Of a DNA stretch of 64,000 bases, positions 12,016-24,579 are shown in pieces; positions within the stretch are counted from its first letter, which is position 1; each line of letters starts with the position of its first letter. This DNA comes from Alitta virens (Eukaryota; Annelida; Polychaeta; Phyllodocida; Nereididae). Below the pieces are notes generated by a model. The model did no database searches. It worked only from the letters and a program-made list of their open reading frames with translations, and had not been told where the DNA came from. The position numbers and the translations under genes are program-made. The stretch lies in contig OW028580.1 of NCBI GenBank assembly GCA_932294295.1, positions 12,615,374-12,679,373 of the forward strand, written 5' to 3'.

Positions 12016-12914
12016 TCAGAGGCGGATCCTGCTCTTTTTCAGAGGGGGGCTCATTCTGACGTTCATCATAGAGAAAAGGGTCTGTGTACGGTCAGTCAAG
12101 GGCAAATCAGGAATTCTAGCTACATCAGCCTCACGTACTTCAGCCAGGTACGGCTTGAGTTGATTAATGTGCACAATTCGAGATTTCCCAGTTGCAGGAG
12201 CCACAATTTCATTATTAACCTCCCCCACTCTCTTCACCACCCTGTAAGGCCCTAAAAACTTCAAAATAAGTTTCTGCCTAGCCAGGGGCGGATAAAACAG
12301 CAAAACCCAGTCTCCAGGTTCATGAGACTGATTGCTAGACAATCTGTTGTAGTGCTTCGCCTGATTCAGAGCTGATTTCCGCAGCTTTAGGCGACAGCGT
12401 TCAAAGGAATCTTCCATAGCTAACCGTATCCATTCAACATACTCAATTGTACAAGATGGCTGATCCTGGAGGACATGACCATACAACGGGTCAACAGGCA
12501 GGAGGGCTTCTCTCCCAAGCATCAACTTATTGGGAGTAACCCGAGTAGAGTGCTGGGGCGTAGCCCTGTAGGCACACATGACATAAGGCAGAATATCATC
12601 CCAATCATCTCTGTAGTCATTCACTAACTTAGAGAGCATGTCCTGCAAAGACCTATTGAACCTTTCCACTAAGCCATCGCTCTGGGGGTGATAAGCAGTC
12701 GTCCTGGTCTTAACAATGCCAAGCAATTTACACATTTCCTGGAACAACTTTGACTCAAAGTTGGTGCCCTGATCACTATGAAGCTGATATGGGGCCCCAA
12801 ATCTTAGAACCACCTGAGTTACACCATCCAACCCATCGGACGATGTCCTCCTTGTACCCTGGCCAATAGTCTCCGGACCTTGGCCACTGTGCTATGTATT
12901 CCCATATGTCCCCC
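12016..12914 (-). pseudogene. Gypsy integrase, internally deleted
   Basis: From 12914 downward the minus strand reads the second part of an HHCC zinc-binding motif (G-G-H-M-G). It then jumps, after about 25 residues, to the middle of the rve catalytic core. The second Asp (HSDQGTNF) and the Glu (GLVERFNRSL) of the D,D-35-E triad are present, followed by a C-terminal domain with GPYRVVKRVGEV. The CC pair of the zinc finger and the first catalytic Asp are missing, so roughly 100 residues have been lost around 12830-12850. The N-terminal piece continues at 14894-15100 across foldback element 1. This copy cannot encode active integrase. Confidence 0.85.
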
Positions 12915-12917
12915 TAA

Positions 12918-14890
12918 AGCCCCATTCCCACATAGCCGAGTTTCTCGTAGTCAACTCGTAGTATTACGTAACGGCCAAAATTCTAGGAGTTTGCGACAAA
13001 TTCTGGCGGAAAAAGTGACTCGGCGGGTTACTCGCTGAGTTACTCGGTGGGTTCGGCGGGTCACTCGGCGGGTGACTCGCCGAGTTGTAGGAGTGACTCG
13101 CCGGGTTAAGCAAGGTAGCTACGTCAGCGGCGAGTCACCCGTCGAATGATAGGCCGATGCCAGCCTACCTGCATTCTCAGACGCATATCTCGCTTAATAT
13201 TTGGTCTATTTTCGATCTGAAAAGACGTGTGGAATTAGTATGAACTATGCTACAATTCAATCATATTAGACGAAAATCTGACTAATATTAAGGGAGCAGT
13301 AGCTTTTTAAAGAAGCGCTCAGCTTTCTGCATTAATACAGTCCGGGCGCGGACGCTTTAAGGGAGCACCAGTATAAGTAAATTAAAGATAGCAAATAAAA
13401 TCACAGATCAAATCACAAATACTAATTACAATATCAATATTAGATTTAAATTTTACAAAAATATTAACAAATTTATACTGATCATAATATCACAATAAGA
13501 TTCAAATTAACACAAAAAGATAAGAAAGTTATACAAATATAATCATTGCCTGGTAATTACAATAAAATATATTGCTTTTAATTAATGAAAGCAATTACAT
13601 ATTTTTGTAATTGTGAATGACAATCAAGACAATGTCATATTACTGTGTCATCTTTGAACAAACCATGAAATGACAGGTCAAAGAACCCCAATTTAGGCAA
13701 TTAGGCAATTGACACATGTATTGAGCATTTGCTGTATTCTCTACACCCATTCTTTGTATCATTCAAAATGCTAATAGCAATTACTGTGTCATCTTTGAAC
13801 GAAATGACAGGTCAAAGAACACCAATTTAGGCAATTAGGCAATTGACACATGTATGGAATTTGCTGTATTCTCTACACGCATTCTTTGTATCATTCAAAA
13901 TGCTAATAGCAATTGACATAACAGTCATGGCAGTTGGCAGAATGAGTAGAAATGAATTGCAATAAAGCTCATCCAAACAATGTATATAAAATGGTCAAAC
14001 ATATTGACCACACCATTCAAGTCAGGGCCATACACAGAGCACCTTGCCGCCGCCAGACTACCTGCCTTCTCAGACAAATATCTCGCTTAATATTTGGTCT
14101 ATTTTCAATCTGAAAATCTGTGTGGAATAAGTATGAACTCGACTCAATATTTATTTGACAAAAATCGGACTAATATTAGGGGAGCAGCAGCCTTTTAAAG
14201 TAGCGCTCAGCCTTACCTGCATTGATACAGTCCGGGCGCGGACGTCTGCGAGAGCACCACTGTTTGCCTCCGCCAACCTAGCTGCCTTCTCAGACGAATA
14301 TCTCGCTTAATATTTGGTCTATTTTCAATCCGAAAACACCTATGGAGTCACTATGAATTATACTACAAAACAATCTTTGACGAAAATCGGTCTAATATTA
14401 GAGGAGCAGCGGCCTTTTAAATTATATACGACCCCATACGCTGATGATGCATGTACTAAAGGTAGAACTCGGCGAGTTACTCGACGAGTTACTCCTACAA
14501 CTCGGTGAGTTACTCCTACAACTCGCCGAGTTACTCCCGAACATCCCACCGAGTGTAATACGAGTGAAATTAGCGCCGAGTAACTCGATGAGCTCGAGGA
14601 GTAACTCGGCGAGTTAGAGGAGTTACTCGGCGAGTGACTCCTGGTACTCGGCGAGTCATGACCGAGTTTTTGAAACTCCTGGAAAATCCGCCGAGTGTGC
14701 CGTGCAGCGCGGCATACTCGGCTATCGGCTCCAAATCTCAGGAGTTGGCTACGAATCCCAGGAGTTACTCGCCAAGTATCTCCCGAGTGCGAGGAGTAGT
14801 CGCAGAGTTTAGTACGTATTGGGCCCGAGAGGCGTGTTACATAATACTACGAGTTGACTACGAGAAACTCGGCTATGTGGGAACGGGGCT
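12918..14890. mobile_element. Foldback/TIR DNA element 1 (non-autonomous), TAA target duplication
   Basis: The ends are inverted repeats: the first ~55 bases (AGCCCCATTCCCACATAG...) match the reverse complement of the last ~55 with about two differences. TAA flanks both sides (12915-12917 and 14891-14893). Removing the element and one TAA rejoins the gypsy integrase frame exactly within its zinc motif, which confirms the borders. Inside come palindromic ACTCGGCGAGT-type minisatellites (about 12990-13110 and 14460-14800), 215-220-bp subterminal units, and an AT-rich core with a tandem duplication of about 145 bp (13639-13915). No transposase frame was found. A 3-bp TAA/TTA duplication is typical of PIF/Harbinger elements, but the family is unproven. 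Confidence 0.9.
14065..14430 (+). repeat. Subterminal units of foldback element 1, period about 220 bp
   Basis: Two units begin with CCTTCTCAGAC at 14065 and 14285. Each carries ATCTCGCTTAATATTTGG, TATGAA and GACGAAAATCGG blocks and a GGAGCAGC block. A related unit lies at the left side, about 13180-13340. Equivalent units occur in elements 2 and 3. Confidence 0.85.
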
Positions 14891-14893
14891 TAA

Positions 14894-15100
14894 CCGTGAG
14901 GTATGCAATTGCTCAAATATCGCTCGCCTCAACTTAGAAGGGATCACCAATTGCTCCACATATTCTCCTGTAGGCAATCTATGCTCTCTGTACAATTTTC
15001 CATCTTTTAAGTGCAACCAATTGTACTGGGCCCAAATATCTCTGACACTTCCTGGTCTATCTGCTATATCACTATAGGAGGGCCTTTGTCCTGCCTTCAG
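14894..15100 (-). pseudogene. Gypsy pol: RNase H-integrase linker and integrase N-terminus
   Basis: After the stop that closes the RT/RNase H frame (TGA at 15101-15103), the minus strand continues in frame with a typical integrase N-terminal approach: W-x-x-x-DGKLYR, then a VIPSKLRRAIFEQLH segment. The last His begins the HHCC motif that resumes beyond foldback element 1 at 12914. The TGA therefore looks like a nonsense mutation inside pol and not a natural end. Confidence 0.8.
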
Positions 15101-16393
15101 TCAATCCACGGCCAAAGCAGTCGCACTATCCTGAGCTTGGGCAGCCACAATCTCCTCCCTTGTCCACACATTCAACCAGTTCGAACCCAGGACCTCAGAT
15201 TGTTCAGGGCCACCCACTTCCGGTGGGGCAGTCACCACTTCCGGTGATGCCTCACTGCTCACCACGGGGCTGGTCTCAGAAACTGCCACCACTGGCTGAC
15301 TCACAGAGACTGTCTCAGCCCTGGCTGATCCATCAGCCACACCACCTACGCTGCCTACAACTCTAGCTCTCCCTGGCCCCTGTCCCTGGCGCCACAATGG
15401 CGCATGCTCCCATGGCTTCATCAACAAGTGAGCCTTGTCAGCATTCCACTGCACAAGAGCCACCATCACTCCCTGGTCACCATGCCCTGGGTCAGGGCAA
15501 TCATCCCTTTTACACCTTCGTACAGGAATTCTAGAACAACCATCTGCGTTTCCATGCTTTTTACCCTCCCTGTGTTCAATTCTGAAATCATATTCAGCCA
15601 ATGATGCCAACCAACGAGCCAGCATGCCCTTTGCATCTTTAAAATTCTGCAACCAAACAAGGGCATGGTGGTCAGTTCTTAAAAGCACTGATCCCTTTCC
15701 ATACAGATAAGGCCTAAAAATCTTAGCCATTCGGACAACGGCCAAAAGCTCCTTGTAAGTTGTACAGTACTTTTTCTGGCTAGTCGACAGAGCTTGAGAT
15801 GCATAAGCAATAACATGTTCTTTTCCCCCAATTACCTGGGACAAAACACCACCTATTGCTAGATCAGAAGCATCTGTATCAAGAATAACAGGGCAGCCTT
15901 CTCGAGGCAAAGCCAAAACTGGCGCAGTGGTTAAAGCCTTAATCAGGGCCTCAAAAGACCTTTGACATTCGGAGGTCCACTCGAAAGGGACCTTGGGAGT
16001 CATCAGGGCATGCAATGGGGCAGCTAGGGCAGCAAAGTCCGGCACATACTTTCTATAGTATGATGCAAATCCCACAAAACTACAAATCTCATGGAGGGTT
16101 TGGGGTTCTGGCCAATTCTTGACAACAATTCTAAACAATTCACACTTACTGGGCTTCAAACGCAGGCCAGCCTGGTCCATGCGCTTAAGGACAGTAACTA
16201 GATTAGCTGGGCATTTGTCAAAAGTGGAACCCTGGACCACAATATCATCCATATAACACAAACAAGTGGTCAGATCTAACCCACCTAACACCAACTCCAT
16301 CAACCTTTCTAATGTGGCAGGGCCATTTGTCACTCCAAAGGGCATCACTGTGAAGTGATAATGCTGTAAAAGCTGTCTTTTACTTGTCCTCAC
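15101..16393 (-). pseudogene. Gypsy pol: RT palm/thumb and RNase H
   Basis: The minus-strand frame opens with the RT region F-T-V-M-P-F-G, then the catalytic motif Y-M-D-D, a thumb/connection segment, and a complete RNase H (DTDASDLAIGG, TYKELLAVV, LRTDHHALVWL, and an HREGKKHGNADGCSR end). A Ser/Val/Pro-rich linker follows before the TGA at 15101. The upstream RT fingers are in another frame (16380-16825), separated by a stop and a shift near 16340-16390. Function as an intact polyprotein is lost in this copy. Confidence 0.9.
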
Positions 16394-16825
16394 TCTCCAT
16401 AGCTATCTGCCAATAACCTGAGGACAGGTCAAGAGTACAAAACCACTTAGCACCAGCAAGGGCATCCAGGCAGTCCTCAATTCGAGGCAATGGATAAGCA
16501 TCCTTCTTGGTGCAAGCGTTAAGACGCCTGTAGTCTACACAAAACAGGTAACTGCCATCCTTCTTACGAACAAGGACTGGAGGACTAGACCAAGGACTAC
16601 TACTAGGCTCAATAACTCCAAGATCTAACATACGATCTACTTCCTCTCCTAGGGCTCGCTTTTGGGCCCAGCCCAATCGACGAGCAGGTAGCTTAAAGGG
16701 CCTATGGTCACCGGTATCAATTTCATGCTTTGCTAACTCTGTTCGTCCCAGGCCAAATTGACCTCCCTCAAAGCAATGCTCATACTCTAACAGAACCATT
16801 TTCAACTTCTCCCTTTGTTCACTAC
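16380..16825 (-). pseudogene. Gypsy pol: RT fingers and first catalytic Asp
   Basis: This minus-strand segment carries the approach region (L-L-E-Y-E-H-C-F), H-E-I-D-T-G, the fingers motif VRKKDGSYLFCVDYRRLN and the palm motif TLDLSSGYWQI with the first catalytic Asp. It ends at a TAA at 16380; homologous sequence continues downstream after this stop and a frameshift. At its 5' side it abuts foldback element 2, and the frame resumes beyond that element at 23316. Confidence 0.9.
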
Positions 16826-17109
16826 TAAAGCTTATGTAACAGCTTTTTCCGCCGGGCTGGCGACGGATTCTGGCAGCAAAAAGGGGCGGGGCAGCCCCCG
16901 CCTGGTTACCCGCCGGGTTCTACGGGTTACCTGCCGGGTTCTACGGATAACCCGCCGGGTTCTCAGGTGACTCGGCGGGTTCTACGGGTGACTTGGCGGG
17001 TTCTACGGGTAAACCGGCGGGTTCTACGGGTAAACCGGCGGGTTCTACGGGTGAATCGCCGAATTGTAGGAGTAAGCCGGCGGGTAGTAGTTAATAACTC
17101 GACGGCTTC

Positions 17110-17645
17110 CAGGAGTATACTTTAAAAGGCTGCTGCTCCCCTAATATTAGTCCGATTTTCGTCAAATCAAGACTGAATTGTAGTATAGTTTATACTGATT
17201 CCATACGTGTTTTTTGGATTGAAAATATACCAAATATTAAGCGAGTTATTTGTCTGAGAAGGTAGCTAGGTTGGCGGAGGCAAACAGTGGTGCTCTCGCA
17301 GACGTCCGCGCCCTGACTGTATCAATGCTGAGCGCTTCTTTAAAAGGCTGCTGCTCCCCTAATATTATTCCGATTTTAGTCAAATAAGACTGGATTGTAG
17401 TATAATTCATACTGACTCCATGACAGGTGTTTTCGGATTGAAAATAGACAAAATATTAAGCGAGATATTTGTCTGAGAAGGCGGTTGTCTGGCGGCGGCT
17501 GCTGCTCCATTAATATTAATCCGATTTTCGTCAAATAAATATTGAATTATAGTAGAGTTCATACTAATTCTACACAGAATTTCAGATTGAAAATAGACCA
17601 AATATTAAGCGAGATATTTGTCTAAGAAAGCAGTGTTCTGGCGGC
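17110..17645 (-). repeat. Subterminal units, left arm of element 2
   Basis: About two and a half copies of the 215-bp unit lie on the minus strand, each with CCGATTTT(C/A)GTCAAAT and CAAATATTAAGCGAG(A/T)TATTTGTCT on the plus strand. They are inverted relative to the units at 22500-22860. Confidence 0.85.
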
Positions 17646-18059
17646 GGCAAGGTGCTCCGTGTATGTTCATGACTTGAATGGTGTGGTCAATATTTTTGAC
17701 CATGATATATCATATATATATATTGCGAGATATTGCATTCACGAGTGGACGTGTGTTTGTGCAAAATCTCGCACACTACTAGTGTATATGTGTTTACTAG
17801 CACGTGTGTATGTGACATTACTAGCACACTCGTGTATGTGCCATAACTGGCACATGTGTATATGCTATATCTTGCACTCGTGTACATGCAACTTATTGTT
17901 ACTCGTGTACAAGGAAGATGTGACACTTGGAATTTGATAGTCTATATGTCATATTATGCACATTCACAAGTGCTATAGATCTATCACTTTTACTAGTTGT
18001 GCTTTAAATTGCACATTCACTCGTGCTCGTTATTCCACATTCACGAGTTTTGCAGTGGC

Positions 18060-21000
18060 TGTAATTAAGTAGAAAACTGCATAAATGAAACAGCAGTTTA
18101 CATCCAAAAACAAGGTATGACAGATAAGCGCAACATGTACAATTTTTATTCACAATTTAACATACATATAAAACAGCATAATCTCTATACACCTTTGTGG
18201 ATATCAGTTTCTTTGATTTATTCTGTGCAACAGGAACCTACAATTTCTGCATTACCAGCTTTGACATAAACGTTCTTTTCTTCATAATTGGTCTTAGTTG
18301 TGAGGCAAAATGCAATAGGAAGAATACATATCAATATCTCAATGCTATGATCTGAAGCTTTAAGTCAGCATCTGCCAGAGGCAAACGTAATGATGACCTG
18401 ATGAGGCTGCTGTATACATTTAAGACATACATGGGTGGGATATTTTACTTGCCATACATTTACAACTATATTTTGCGAGAATGATTCATTAGTCCATATA
18501 TCAGAGATGCAGTCCTATGATAGTAAGGTACTTTTAAAATTTAGGTAATAGTGAGGTGGTCGTGTTCTTACTTATTATTAATTCATAACTTTATTCATCA
18601 CCAGGACAGTTACAATGAAACAAAAAACGTTAAAGTAAACAAAAATAAAATAATATAATAAAATCGGGGAAACAAAACTAAAATCACATTTCCCTGCATT
18701 TACCACTGTGTTATAGCACCTTAATTTTTTATCAAATTCTACAAAGAACAGCGATAAGGTACAACAATTTTGAGGCAACATTAATAGTGAGGGTTTGGTA
18801 TTGAGTTACTTTGATATTGATATGGTCTTAATGGTGAGGTAGTCTTTAGCCGGGGTTTGACTGTACATCAAGGCCTTAAATATCTGTGGGAGTTGCAGGA
18901 CACGTCTAAACAATGTTGTCAGCATGAATCTGAAATTGTTAAAAAGAAAAATTAAGCAATGATAATACATTATTATACATCATCACTGAGTAACATAAGT
19001 TCAATTTCTATGCCCATCCATGCATTTTAATGCATTGCCGGAGCCCATTGTAAAAAATATCAAACAATTAAATTTCGTTTTGGGTTGATGCTGATAGCCT
19101 TTTGAAGGTTTGTCTATGTATAATTGTTAATGTGTGCATTGCATAATATTAAACAACCCGTCTAGCAAACATGCATCCCCACATATCCCTATCTTTTCTG
19201 TCTTATCTTAATCCCTACTAGGTGCATTGCGTGCATTGCATAACATTACACATCAAATAAGCCAATTTTCTTGTAAATTATTGCAACTAATTGCAGTATA
19301 TGTTGGCCTGAGTATAATAAAACTTTAAAAAAACCTTGAATGTTGAAAATTATCATTGCTAGAAAAAACAGCAAACTTGTATTCCCGCTATAAAAGAGTC
19401 TGGCACCAACTACAAATTTACTTGTCTGTGAAACCTATCTAATATTGATACATCAAGGGAGGAACAATTAATTACATGTAATTAATACCTCCTTGCATAG
19501 ATGTAATATTTTACATCAAGAATGGTGCATGTGGCTAAAAACAATGGACATTAGGAATCATTCTTACCTTTTCTGCTGAACACTAGCGTGCATTCTGATT
19601 TCTTCCAAATGCCAAGTGACCTCCAACACTTTTGAAAACAAATGACTATTGAGGAAACAGGAGGGTTCTAGATTTCCCGCCACATTCAATGACCAATCAG
19701 CATCCAGTATGTATCCTCCACCAGGGGTACACCATTATGGCTCCAAACCTCTTCACAATCTCTCCAGGTCATTTTCTTCAAGGCATTCAGGGACTTCACA
19801 CAAGAGTCCATGCTCACACTTGTATACCAGGTAATGATTTTACTTTCTTTTAAAAATAATGCTAACACACCATTGAATTCTGTTGTAAGAATTGACTCAA
19901 AGAAGTTTACAAGCACAACTTCTGGGCTGGATACGCTGCTGTGAAATATTGAAGTTGGACATTTCAGAAAAATCGATCTTCAAATTTAATATGTGTTTTA
20001 TGTGATAGAAATTTAACTGAAGACGATATCATTTTGCAATTGATTTTTTTATGCTGAGCTCAGATCAAGAATGTATCAACATGAAAATGATGTTTATTAT
20101 ATCAAGTAACTATATTTGAGATGTGTATGGTTAGATTGGAGCATGGGGGCGCCTGATATTTAGAAAATTGTGTAGGGGGAGGAGGGCGGTTATTCAGACC
20201 TTACATGTGAGCTAACCCTTTTTTCTTTCCAAAACCTCAAGAGGCCGTGGCCCACCCCCCCCCCCCCCCCTCAGTAAATACGCCACTTGAATGAAGGGTG
20301 GCTACCTTGTTAGAACATACAGTCATAAAGAAAGGCATCCTTTACGATAAATAGAAACATTTGATCCTGCGTTGTCAGAAAATAAAAAATTCCGTTTATG
20401 TTTTTGTTTTTCAGGATTACTGATCCACAGTGACTTACCCGGCGCCGACCTCCTGACCAGTACAACACCCTGCCTAATAAATATTGTTTATACTATGTAG
20501 CCTTATTTATAAAATATTCCATTCGAACAAGAGGGATGAAGACATTAATTGCAATTTGTATGATGACACGATCACATGGCAGGTGTAGAAGTGGCGCCTT
20601 TAATTCTTCAATCAAAGAAAGAAGGAAAAAACGGAAAGTAGAACCTCACAATTACTATCTTTTCCAAAACAGTTACTATGTTCCAGTAAGATCACCTTGG
20701 TACATAATGCACCCATGAAAGGTTTTTCAACTTTTTAATCCCGAATGGGTTCAGATTTAAGTTGCATGATTAATTGACATGTTTTGTATTGTGAATTGAA
20801 AATAAATATTACAACACTATACTATTTTTAATGTACATTCATACTTATTTATATATATACTTGGCAAACTAGTGAAAAGAAAAATAATGTCGTAATTGGT
20901 TTAGAAATAAGAAGATGTTGCATATTTTTGCGTGCATGTATTACAAAGTTGCAATTGAAAGTGGTCAGCATGTCATATTCAAATCCACACTTAATTAGGC

Positions 21001-21170
21001 CCTATTTGCCTATTATGTTGACAAAATTCTTCTTATGTTTTGATAAAGCTCACAACAGTATAAGAAATAAATGTGTTCCACACTTTGTGTCTTTTGACTT
21101 CTCATTTATAAATAATTATAAAGGAAAGCGTAACTGCTAGTTTTAGCTTATATCTACTAGCACTCGCAGT
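18060..21170. other. Unique core of foldback element 2
   Basis: About 3.1 kb between the inverted arms. The most protein-like stretch is on the minus strand at 19686-19916, about 77 codons with no recognised family and no intact continuation. It could be an eroded exon of a captured or original element gene. A short repeat at 18325-18405 (containing CTGCCAGAGGCAAACGTAA) resembles one at 57145-57240. A poly-C run lies near 20256-20271. Confidence 0.4.
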
Positions 21171-21535
21171 TACTTGCTCACTGAGACATATTATGAAACC
21201 TTGCTAGCAATTGCACATACACGTGTACGTGCGTTTTTGCACATATACACGCTCGTTATTACACATACACGCTTGGCGCGTGTGGGTTATGTCACATTGA
21301 CGCGCCGTAAATAAGCTGGAACTTGCATGATATTGCAGAAATAGGTGCTAGTTGTTGCATATACACACGTGTGAAAAACATGCGAGATATTGCAATATAT
21401 ATAGCTCTGATATATACATTGATTGGATGAGCTTTATTGCAATTAATTTCTACTCATTCTGCCAACTGGCCAATGGGAAGGACTTTTCCTTTGGTTTTGT
21501 AAAGTCAATTAACCTATATATGTAATAGCAATCTG

Positions 21536-21780
21536 CCTTGACCATTATGTCAATTGCTATTAGCATTTTGAATAATACAAAGAATGGGGTAAATCATGCT
21601 TTTTCATCATTGATCACAAGCATCAATTGAAATCATTGATCACAAGCATGAACTGAAATTCTGAATTGACCGTTATGTCAATTGCTATTAGCATTTTGAA
21701 TGATACAAAGAATGGGGTAAGTCATGCTTTTTCATCATTGATCACAAGCATTAATTGAAATTCTGAATTTCAACTGATTA
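21536..21780 (+). repeat. Two-copy tandem repeat in element 2, period about 130 bp
   Basis: Two consecutive copies of a block that runs from TATGTCAATTGCTATTAGC through ACAAAGAATGGGGTAA to CATTGATCACAAGCAT. Confidence 0.85.
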
Positions 21781-22499
21781 CTGTTTATTATGCATATTAA
21801 AGAGGGAGATTGTATTGATCATGGATGGAACATGCAATATCAATTTTAATTCCAGTTGGATTATTTTCAGAAACAACAACAAGAACGAAATATTGATAAT
21901 TTATATAAAATGAAATAAATATCTAAAATTATTACTCTAAACTAGAGTATATCTATCTATAGATTATATAAATTCTACACATTTCCCTGAATAATTCAGT
22001 CTTTAGTTGACGAATAGCGGATATGTAGATAGACAGATAGTTTAGAGAGACAGATAGATTTATATGCTTATTATATAATATATAATATGTAGCTTAATAT
22101 TTGGTCTATATAAGTACATAAAAGATAGCAAATAAAATCACAGATCAAATCACAAATACTAATTACAATATCAATATTAGATTTAAATTTTACATAAATA
22201 TACACAAATACTGATCAAAATATCACAATAAGATTCAAATTAACACAAAAAGAAAAGGATGTTCACATGTATAAAAAAATACCAATATACAAATAATATA
22301 ATCATTGCCTGGTAATTACAATAAAATACACTGTTTTTAATTAATGAGAGCAATTACATCTTTTTGTAATTGTGAATGACAATCAAGACAATGTCATATT
22401 ACTGTGTCATCTTTGAACGAAATGACAGGTCAAAGAACCCCAATTTAGGCAATTAAGCAATTGACCATACACAGAGCACCTTGACCGCCGCCAGATAAC

Positions 22500-22860
22500 T
22501 GCCTTCTCAGACGAATATCTCACTTAATATTTAGTCTATTTTCGATCCGAAAACATGTATGGATTCAGCAGGAACTCTTGTATAATTCAGTCTTATCTGA
22601 CGAAAATATTAAGGGAGCAGCAGCTTTTTAAAGAAGCACTCATCATGACCTGCAATGATACAGTCCGGGCGCAGACGCTTCAGGGAGCACCACTATTTGC
22701 CGCCTACCTGCCTTCTCAGACGTATATCTCGCTTAATATTTGGGCTATTCACGATCCGAAAACATGTATGGAATCAGTATGAAACATACTACAATTCAGT
22801 CTAATATTAGAGGAGCAGCAGCCTTTTAAAGTATATAAAACCCTCCCTGCCTTCGCTGAC
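22500..22860 (+). repeat. Subterminal units, right arm of element 2
   Basis: Two copies of the 215-bp unit begin at CCTTCTCAGACG (about 22501 and 22710). They are preceded by the AT-rich core segment (22090-22480) that is shared with elements 1 and 3. Confidence 0.85.
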
Positions 22861-23315
22861 GCTGGTAGCAAAAAGCCGGCGGGTGACCATTGGAAGCCGG
22901 CGGGTTACCCGTAGAACCTGGCGGGTTACCCGTAGAACCCGGCGAGTCACCCGTAGAACCCCTGAACAAGCCGCCGGCTCTACTACGGGTGAAAATTAGG
23001 GACGGATAATTCGCCCGGTTCTACGGGTCACCCGCCGATTTCCACGGGTCACCCGCCGGCTTCCAAGGGTATTTTTCGTTTTTTGGACACCCGGGAGATT
23101 TCTACGGTTGTGCCATGCAAGCTTGGCACAACCGGCTACCGGGTCGAAACTCCCGGCTTGGCCAAGGGTCCCACGGGTGCTTGGCGGGTATCGCCGGGTA
23201 TCCAAGGGTAGCCGTTTTGGAGCCGCCGGCTTGGAGCCGGTTAGCTAGTGGCGTAACAATTGTGTAATACTACGGGTTCACTACGGTTAAATCGCCTAGT
23301 GTGACAGGGGCTTAA

Positions 23316-23604
23316 GGCCTTCTGTCGGGCCAATAAGGGGTTTCAGGTGATCTGGAAAGTCCTTGTGTCTAGGGCCCTCCTTGGAAGTCACAGCCGATAC
23401 CAGCGTGTCCTCTTCCAGAGAATCCTTGTTAGACAGGACACTAGTCAGCTCCCCTAGTAATTGACCCTGTGACAGACAAATATCTTTCTCAGTTGGATTT
23501 GCTATCCAGACCTTGGCCCGAGGTACCATAACATGCAAATTCTGACTAACCTGGGGAATGGCTTCGAACAAGAGGTCATGACCCTGACATTTGCCCCATG
23601 TCAC
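23316..23604 (-). pseudogene. Gypsy pol: protease-RT linker
   Basis: In the same frame as the protease segment but separated from it by TGA and TAG codons. It reads a typical gypsy region downstream of protease, with a repeated beta-strand-like pattern and an acidic stretch. The frame runs into foldback element 2 at 23315 and resumes at 16825. Confidence 0.7.
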
Positions 23605-23667
23605 CAGTTTGACTGCAACCTATGACACATTCCTTGCTAGCAGGCAAATGGGTTCTCTGACCACTGC

Positions 23668-24579
23668 TCAACCTCTAAGACCTTCTGGACCTTCTCTACA
23701 CAGAACATCTGACCCACCCAAACGCAATACTCCAGAGGAACACATTAAGGTGGCTTTATGTTTCTTCAAGAAGTCCATCCCCAGCAACCCAGTCAGTTGT
23801 CCCATTTCTGCAACTAGGAACTCACACGGATACAGAGCTCTGTCCACACAGATCTCTGTCTCTAGCCTTCCATATACTTTAATAAGACCACCATTTGCGG
23901 CTGCTACTTTCCTATCCATAGACAACAGTGGAGACCTATACACTCTGGCTATTTCATCATACACTTTCTTGCTCAACATTGAAACTTGGGCACCTGTGTC
24001 CACCAGCATTTCCAAATCTGTGGAACCAATTCGGATGGACAAATACCAGGCTGTTACGGCTTCTTGTGCAGCAGCACATTGATGCCGATCTTGTCCCTTA
24101 AAGACCCCCTCATCACTATTCATGGGAGCCACTAACTTCGAGGGTGGAGGACCTGGGACCAGATCTTTTCGGGCCCCTGACCCCTTATCCCAATCTTTCT
24201 TTTCCCTTGGGCGACTGTTTCCCCGATTGCCCCGACCAGATTGATCTCTGCCCTTGTTCTGCTTAGGGCAGTCTCTACGAATATGGCCGTAATCATTGCA
24301 ATTAAAACAGCGCCGATTGAAATTGGAAGGGGGTCTCGGCCCATCTCGGCGACCCTTATCGCTGGGCCCACCTCGATTTGCCAATACATCATTCATCAGG
24401 GAATAAAACAACTTAACTTGCTCCTGAGTCATGGGGTCTCCTTTAGCTGAAGGAGCTACCCCTGATTGACTTGTTGGAGCTAATTCTGAGGTCTCAGGAT
24501 GGACAACGGGCAAAGCCACGGCCCCTATTGGCCCAAGGTCGGGTTTGTGGGGCCTTGTGGCTTCATAGGCGGATTCATA
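23668..24579 (-). pseudogene. Gypsy nucleocapsid zinc knuckle and retropepsin
   Basis: A zinc knuckle C-x2-C-x4-H-x4-C (CFNCNDYGHIRRDC) is followed by basic linkers and an aspartic protease with the active-site triad in L-V-D-T-G-A and a late G-L-L-G-M-D-F element. It is in frame with gag, from which one TAA (24580-24582) separates it. It ends at TGA 23668-23670. The gag-protease junction may have been a single ORF, with the TAA as a mutation or a read-through stop. Confidence 0.85.

Larger units (their letters stand above)
16829..23312. mobile_element. Foldback/TIR DNA element 2, 6.5 kb, TAA target duplication
   Basis: TAA flanks both sides (16826-16828 and 23313-23315), and removing the element restores a continuous gypsy pol frame between protease and RT. 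The outer ends begin AGC..., but the left end has lost about 40-60 bases compared with the right end (AGCCCCTGTCACAC). Inside each end are minisatellites of the GGCGGGTTCTACGGGT type (16890-17110 and 22870-23240), then inverted 215-bp subterminal units, then further inverted arms with CACTCGTGTA-type repeats (17690-18060 and 21180-21420). The unique core (18060-21170) holds no complete transposase. The element is probably non-autonomous or decayed. Confidence 0.85.

Noticed and set aside
12990..13140. CRISPR-like or regulatory array of ACTCGGCGAGT repeats
   Set aside because: Repeats are contiguous, palindromic and confined to foldback element ends, so they are end minisatellites.
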